This document shows positions 59,183 through 64,000 of a DNA stretch of 64,000 bases, in pieces; the first letter of the stretch is position 1; each line of letters opens with the position of its first letter. Source of the DNA: JAKALX01 sp964508715 (GTDB lineage Bacteria > Chloroflexota > Dehalococcoidia > Tepidiformales > Tepidiformaceae); the NCBI GenBank assembly GCA_964508715.1, contig CAZDUX010000001.1:124001-188000 (forward strand). The letters are read 5' to 3'. The notes under the pieces are model-generated. The model saw only the letters and a program-made list of their open reading frames with translations, was not told where the DNA came from and did not search any database. The position numbers and the translations under genes were made by a program.

Positions 59183-62100
59183 ATGGCTGCACCAGGTCTG
59201 CCGTCCGCCCAGGGTCTCTATGATCCCGCGAACGAACATGACAGCTGCGGGGTTGGGTTTATCGTCCATTTGAAGGGGACACGTTCACACAAGATTGTCG
59301 ACGATGGGCTTACCGCGCTCGAGCACCTGAATCACCGCGGTGCGTCGGGTTCTGAAGCGAATACGGGTGATGGAGCGGGCATCCTCATCCAGCTTCCGCA
59401 CGAGTTCTTCCGTCGAGAGTGTGCGGCACTCGGTATCCGATTGCCCGAAGCCGGCCACTATGGGGCCGGCTTGTTCTTTGGGTCGCAGGACCCGCGAGCA
59501 ACCTCCCAGGCGATGGCGCTCTTCGCCGCCATCGTGGAGGAGGAAGGGCAGCATCTGCTCGGCTGGCGCCCCGTGCCGACGAACAATGCATCCGTCGGGG
59601 CGTCGGCATTGGCGGTCGAACCCACGATGCACCAGGTGTTCGTTCGCCGCAGTCATGAACTCGAAACCGATGACGACTTCGAGCGGAAGCTCTACATCAT
59701 TCGGAAGCGATTCGAGAAGGCCGTTGATCGCTGGGGTATCCCGGATTCCGAGTACTTCTACTTCGCGAGCCTCTCCTGCCGCACTCTCGTCTACAAGGGA
59801 ATGCTCACCGCCATACAACTTCGCGAGTATTTCCCCGACCTCAGTGACCGGCACGTTATCAGCGCGCTGGCGATGTTTCACTCACGCTTCAGCACAAACA
59901 CGTTCCCCAGTTGGGAACTCGCACATCCCTACCGGATGTTGGCCCATAACGGGGAGATCAACACTCTCCGCGGGAACCGCAACTGGATGACCGCCCGTGA
60001 GGCGTTGATGGCGTCGCCGCTTTACGACGACATCAAGAAGATCCTCCCCGTTATCGATGAGTATGGGAGCGACACCGCCAGCCTGGACCAGGCGCTCGAG
60101 TTGCTCGTCCGCTCGGGCCGTTCCCTGCCGCTCGCAATGATGATGCTCATTCCCGAGGCATGGCAGGCGCATGATTCGATGAGCCCCGAGAAAAAGGCGT
60201 TCTACGAGTACAACTCCTGCCTCATGGAGCCCTGGGACGGCCCGGCCTCGGTCGCCTTCACCGATGGAAAGACTATAGGGGCCGTGCTCGACCGGAATGG
60301 CCTGCGCCCGTCCCGTTTCTACGTGACCAGGGACGACCTGGTCATCATGGCCTCAGAGGTTGGCGTCCTCGACATCGAGCCCGAGCGGATTCTCCAGAAG
60401 GGGCGCCTCCAGCCCGGCAGGATGTTCCTCGTCAGCCTCGAGGAAGGCCGGATCATCGATGATGCCGAACTCAAGTCCACGATCGCTGAGGGGCACCCCT
60501 ATGCGGAGTGGCTGAAGAAGAACCTCATCCCGCTCGATTCCATCCCGGCCACCGAGGCGCCGGCGGTTCCCGACGACACACGCCTGAAGAAGCTCCAGAT
60601 GTCCTTCGGGTACAGCATCGAAGACTTCAAGTACGTGATTGCGCCGATGGCCATCAACAGCGAAGAGGCGATCGGCTCAATGGGCACGGATACGCCACTT
60701 GCGGTGCTCTCCGACCGGCCACAGCCACTCTACAACTACTTCCAGCAGCTCTTCGCCCAGGTAACGAACCCGCCGCTCGATGCTATCCGCGAGGAACTCG
60801 TCACCTCGGTCAAGACCGTCATCGGGCCGGAGGGTAACCTGCTCGACGCCGAGCCCGAGAACTGCCACCTCATCAGCCTCGAGTCACCATTCCTCGACAA
60901 CCATGAGCTTGCGAAAATCCGGTCGATCCGCGATCACGCTCTCCGCCCGGCCGTACTGCCCATGCTTTTCCCGGTGAAGGCCGGCCCGGCCGGGCTGAAG
61001 CCCGCCCTCGACGCGTTGTTCGATGAGGCGGAACACGCCATCGCGAACGGGGCGAAGGTGCTCATCCTCTCCGACCGGGGGGTTGATGAAGCGAATGCCC
61101 CCATCCCTGCGCTTCTCGCGGTCGCCGGTCTCCATAACCACCTTGTCCGCACCAGGCAGCGTACCCAGGTCGGCCTCATTGTCGAGACCGGCGAGGCGCG
61201 CGAAGTCCACCACTTCGCCTTGCTCATCGGCTACGGCGCCGGCGCAATCAACCCCTACCTGGCACTCGATTCGCTGGACATGCTCCAGCGCGAAGGCTTC
61301 CTGGACGTTTCGATCCCGATCGACGAGGCACAGAAGCACTACCTGAAAGCCGTGAAAAAGGGGGTGGTCAAGGTGATGTCCAAGATGGGCATCTCCACCA
61401 TCCATAGCTATCGCGGCGCACAGATCTTCGAGGCGATCGGGCTCAGCGAGCAGATCATCGACGAGTACTTCACGAAGACGGTCTCGCGCATCGGCGGCAT
61501 TGGTATCGATGAGGTCGCCGTCGAGACACTCTCCCACCATCAGCGTGCATACCCAACCCAGGAGGGCGGTCTCGACCAGCTGCAATGGGGTGGCCAGTAC
61601 CAGTGGCGCCGTGATGGGGAGTACCACTTATTCAACCCGGATACGGTTTTCCGTCTCCAACATTCCACACGCACCGGGCAGTTCGAGATCTTCCGCGAGT
61701 ACACCAGGCTGGTAAACGACCAGAGCCGCAGGATGGCCACACTCCGAGGACTCTTCGAGTTCAAACCCGACCGGGAGCCTGTCCCAATCGACGAGGTCGA
61801 ACCGGCGGAGAGCCTCTTTAGGCGGTTCGCCACCGGCGCAATGTCGTTCGGCTCGATCAGCGCCGAAGCGCACGAAACCCTCGCCATCGCGATGAATCGA
61901 ATTGGGGGCCGCAGCAACACCGGTGAAGGTGGCGAGGATCGCCGCCGCTTCACGGTTGAGGAGAACGGCGACTCGCGCCGTAGCTCGATCAAGCAGGTTG
62001 CATCTGGCCGTTTTGGAGTCACCAGCGAGTACCTGGTGAACGCCGATGAACTCCAGATCAAGATGGCCCAGGGTGCCAAGCCCGGCGAAGGCGGCCAACT

Positions 62101-63745
62101 CCCGGGCAAGAAGGTCTACCCGTGGATCGCCGCGGTGCGCTATGCAACGCCGGGTGTTGGCCTCATCAGCCCGCCCCCACATCACGATATCTATTCGATC
62201 GAAGACCTCGCACAGCTCATCCACGACCTCAAGAACTCGAACCCCCGGGCGCGGATCAGCGTGAAGCTCGTAGCCGAAGTTGGCGTCGGCACCGTCGCGG
62301 CCGGGGTTGCAAAGGCGAAGTCCGATGTCGTCCTCATTTCGGGCCACGATGGCGGGACGGGTGCCAGCCCGCTGACTTCGATCAAACATGCAGGTGTTCC
62401 CTGGGAGCTTGGCCTCGCCGAGACTCAGCAAACACTCGTTCTGAACAGGCTTCGTGACCGCATCATTGTCCAGGCCGATGGCCAGATGAAGACGGGCCGC
62501 GATGTGATAATCGCCGCCCTGCTCGGAGCTGAGGAGTTTGGTTTTGCAACGGCACCGCTCGTCGTGATGGGCTGCGTGATGATGCGCGTCTGCCACCTCG
62601 ACACCTGCCCGGTGGGTATCGCCACCCAGAACCCGGTGCTCCGCGCCAGGTTCGAAGGCAAGGCCGAGCATGTCGTGAACTTCTTCCGTTTCATTGCCGA
62701 AGAGGTGCGCGAGTATATGGCGCAGCTGGGCTTCCGGACCTTCGATGAGATGGTCGGCCGGAGCGACCTCCTGGACATGCGCCGTGCGGTCGACCACTGG
62801 AAGGCCCAGGGCCTCGATCTATCGGCCATCCTCTACCGGCCCGAGGTCGATGAGACGGTCGCCATCCGCAAAGTAGCTGACCAGGACCATGGCCTCGCGA
62901 ACGCACTCGACAACGAGCTGATTCGGCTCGCTGCCAACGCACTCGAACGGCGTGAGCCGGTGAGCCTCAACCTGCCAATACGCAACGTCAACCGGACCGT
63001 CGGTACGATGCTCGGCAGCGAGCTCACACGCCGGCATGGCTTTGCGGGCCTGCCCGACGACACCATCGATATCACGTTCAAAGGCTCGGCCGGGCAGAGC
63101 TTCGGGGCGTTCCTCCCCGCGGGAATTACCCTGCGGCTCGAAGGTGATACGAACGACTACGTGGGCAAGGGGCTCTCCGGCGGCAAGCTCGTCGTGTTTC
63201 CGCCGAAGAGCTCGACGTTTGTGGCCGAGGAGAACATCGTCATCGGTAACGTTGCCCTTTATGGGGCCACGAGTGGGGCGGCGTTCTTCCGCGGCGTCGC
63301 TGGTGAGCGCTTCTGCGTGCGGAATTCGGGCGCTGCCGCGGTTGTCGAGGGCACCGGCGACCACGGCTGCGAGTACATGACCGGCGGCCGGGTGGTGATT
63401 ATCGGCAAGACCGGCCGCAACTTCGCAGCAGGTATGAGTGGTGGCCTGGCCTATGTCTTCGATGAAGACGGCACGTTCGCCAATCGCTGCAATATGGAGA
63501 TGGTGAGCCTGGAGGCACTCGAAGAGGAGGAAGACCTCGAACTGGTCCATGGCCTCCTCGAGCGGCACCGGGAGTACACGGGGAGCACCGTCGCCGGCCG
63601 TATCCTCGAGGACTGGCCGGCCCTGGCGGTGAAGTTCGTGCGCGTCATGCCGAATGAGTACCGCCGGGTGCTCCAGGAGCAGCGCCACGCCTCGCTCCAG
63701 CATGCCGAAGGTGAGGGAGATATGGTGGGGGCCGCCCGTGGCTAA
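59183..63745 (+). CDS. gltB: Glutamate synthase large subunit
   Basis: A 1520-residue glutamine-2-oxoglutarate amidotransferase. The nucleophile Cys is Cys22 in HDSCGVGFIVHLKG, so 21 residues would be removed by processing. The central domain precedes the FMN-binding barrel (MSFGSISAEAHETLAIAMNR, VSVKLVAEVGVGTVAAG-like segment at ~residue 1030, SGHDGGTGASPLTS). The [3Fe-4S] motif is CVMMRVCHLDTCPVGIATQ. The C-terminal GXGXG beta-helix domain has GEDTNDYVGKGLSGGKLVV-like repeats. It makes two glutamates per turn with GltD. A GAGGGG site precedes the ATG; the stop is 8 bp past the gltD start. Confidence 0.97.
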   Translation: MAAPGLPSAQGLYDPANEHDSCGVGFIVHLKGTRSHKIVDDGLTALEHLNHRGASGSEANTGDGAGILIQLPHEFFRRECAALGIRLPEAGHYGAGLFFGSQDPRATSQAMALFAAIVEEEGQHLLGWRPVPTNNASVGASALAVEPTMHQVFVRRSHELETDDDFERKLYIIRKRFEKAVDRWGIPDSEYFYFASLSCRTLVYKGMLTAIQLREYFPDLSDRHVISALAMFHSRFSTNTFPSWELAHPYRMLAHNGEINTLRGNRNWMTAREALMASPLYDDIKKILPVIDEYGSDTASLDQALELLVRSGRSLPLAMMMLIPEAWQAHDSMSPEKKAFYEYNSCLMEPWDGPASVAFTDGKTIGAVLDRNGLRPSRFYVTRDDLVIMASEVGVLDIEPERILQKGRLQPGRMFLVSLEEGRIIDDAELKSTIAEGHPYAEWLKKNLIPLDSIPATEAPAVPDDTRLKKLQMSFGYSIEDFKYVIAPMAINSEEAIGSMGTDTPLAVLSDRPQPLYNYFQQLFAQVTNPPLDAIREELVTSVKTVIGPEGNLLDAEPENCHLISLESPFLDNHELAKIRSIRDHALRPAVLPMLFPVKAGPAGLKPALDALFDEAEHAIANGAKVLILSDRGVDEANAPIPALLAVAGLHNHLVRTRQRTQVGLIVETGEAREVHHFALLIGYGAGAINPYLALDSLDMLQREGFLDVSIPIDEAQKHYLKAVKKGVVKVMSKMGISTIHSYRGAQIFEAIGLSEQIIDEYFTKTVSRIGGIGIDEVAVETLSHHQRAYPTQEGGLDQLQWGGQYQWRRDGEYHLFNPDTVFRLQHSTRTGQFEIFREYTRLVNDQSRRMATLRGLFEFKPDREPVPIDEVEPAESLFRRFATGAMSFGSISAEAHETLAIAMNRIGGRSNTGEGGEDRRRFTVEENGDSRRSSIKQVASGRFGVTSEYLVNADELQIKMAQGAKPGEGGQLPGKKVYPWIAAVRYATPGVGLISPPPHHDIYSIEDLAQLIHDLKNSNPRARISVKLVAEVGVGTVAAGVAKAKSDVVLISGHDGGTGASPLTSIKHAGVPWELGLAETQQTLVLNRLRDRIIVQADGQMKTGRDVIIAALLGAEEFGFATAPLVVMGCVMMRVCHLDTCPVGIATQNPVLRARFEGKAEHVVNFFRFIAEEVREYMAQLGFRTFDEMVGRSDLLDMRRAVDHWKAQGLDLSAILYRPEVDETVAIRKVADQDHGLANALDNELIRLAANALERREPVSLNLPIRNVNRTVGTMLGSELTRRHGFAGLPDDTIDITFKGSAGQSFGAFLPAGITLRLEGDTNDYVGKGLSGGKLVVFPPKSSTFVAEENIVIGNVALYGATSGAAFFRGVAGERFCVRNSGAAAVVEGTGDHGCEYMTGGRVVIIGKTGRNFAAGMSGGLAYVFDEDGTFANRCNMEMVSLEALEEEEDLELVHGLLERHREYTGSTVAGRILEDWPALAVKFVRVMPNEYRRVLQEQRHASLQHAEGEGDMVGAARG

Positions 63746-64000
63746 GATAACCGGCTTCATGGAGTTCACGCGTCAGCTGCCTCCTCGACGGCCCGTCGAG
63801 GAGCGTAAGCAGGACTGGCTCGAGGTTTACGAAGAGTGGCCGATCCAGAAGCTGCGCGACCAGGCGGCGCGGTGCATGGATTGCGGTATCCCGTTCTGCC
63901 ACCAGGGCTGCCCACTCGGAAACATCATCCCCGATTGGAACGATCTCGTGTACCGCGGACTGTGGCGCGACGCGATGGACCGCCTCCATGCAACGAACAA
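63738..64000 (+). CDS. gltD: Glutamate synthase small subunit, N-terminal part (3' end outside window)
   Basis: Runs off the window after 87 codons. It begins MAKITGFMEFTRQLPPRRPV as GltD does. The N-terminal cluster motif CMDCGIPFCHQGCPLGN (Cx2Cx4Cx3C) binds [4Fe-4S]. The GTG at 63738 overlaps the gltB stop by 8 bp, so the subunits are coupled. The NADPH and FAD domains would lie beyond 64000. Confidence 0.93.
   Translation, partial: MAKITGFMEFTRQLPPRRPVEERKQDWLEVYEEWPIQKLRDQAARCMDCGIPFCHQGCPLGNIIPDWNDLVYRGLWRDAMDRLHATN

Noticed and set aside
61628..62797. 389-residue minus-strand ORF inside gltB
   Set aside because: gltB is unmistakable in this region, including the FMN and Fe-S motifs.

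Overview
The window is a GC-rich (a little over 60% by eye), gene-dense chromosomal segment with many ATGA/GTGA stop-start overlaps and frequent GTG starts. I see no transposase, integrase, phage gene, CRISPR array or toxin-antitoxin pair. The gene mix suggests a Chloroflexota bacterium, possibly in or near Dehalococcoidia/Tepidiformia, but this is inferred from gene content and not tested. It includes GH57 glycogen enzymes, a single-chain acyl-CoA carboxylase, F420-type oxidoreductase families, an FHA/PBP/RodA/kinase cell-wall cluster and a PyrR-controlled pyr operon.

Layout. 1-5266 (+): end of a his operon (hisC', hisB), a phosphotransferase with a small partner protein, a CoA-type NUDIX hydrolase, a receiver-like remnant and murE. 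5374-9076: a membrane-anchored cyclophilin, small membrane proteins, a cyclase-family hydrolase, a PPOX-type flavoprotein and an atypical thioredoxin. 9140-19312 (-): a glycogen/maltodextrin operon in the order glgP, GH57 branching enzyme, GH57 4-alpha-glucanotransferase, an uncharacterised GH57, glgA, then mazG. The four junctions from the GH57 genes to glgA are 4-bp overlaps or close to it. 19472-23683 (+): HAD hydrolase, argH and a ClC-CBS-TrkA_C transporter. 23688-25613 (-): a 33-residue small ORF, a SHOCT membrane protein and mdh. 25730-31046 (+): lepA, a stand-alone Lrp/AsnC effector domain, a zinc-ribbon membrane protein, tRNA-Asp on the minus strand, and an ABC1 kinase. 31071-32138 (-): a J-domain-like membrane protein and a TetR regulator. 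32204-41329 (+): the pyr operon pyrR-pyrB-pyrC-carA-GNAT-membrane protein-carB-pyrK, behind a clear PyrR attenuator. 41354-47295: acyl-CoA metabolism (single-chain carboxylase and a 3-hydroxyacyl-CoA dehydrogenase on minus, an acyl-CoA dehydrogenase on plus). 47425-52674: pbpA, two FHA proteins, rodA on the opposite strand, and a Ser/Thr kinase. 52685-58914: a luciferase-like monooxygenase, then on minus an Eis-like acetyltransferase, a secreted beta-helix protein, a metallo-beta-lactamase-fold hydrolase and a PLP aminotransferase. 59183-end (+): gltB and the start of gltD.

The best-supported regulatory findings are non-coding. The pyr leader folds into a textbook PyrR-binding hairpin (CAGAGA hexaloop). 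Its terminator's 3' arm also contains the pyrR Shine-Dalgarno, so the element could act on both transcription and translation. The pyr -10 overlaps a -10 for the divergent tetR. Five genes (glgP, lepA, the ABC1 kinase gene, pbpA, the beta-helix gene) have a TANNNT -10 only 6-7 nt before the start codon, which suggests leaderless transcripts. I did not find a clearly new multi-gene system. The least understood protein-level items are the third GH57 enzyme, the 33-residue ORF, the HPD-less J-like protein and the phosphotransferase partner.
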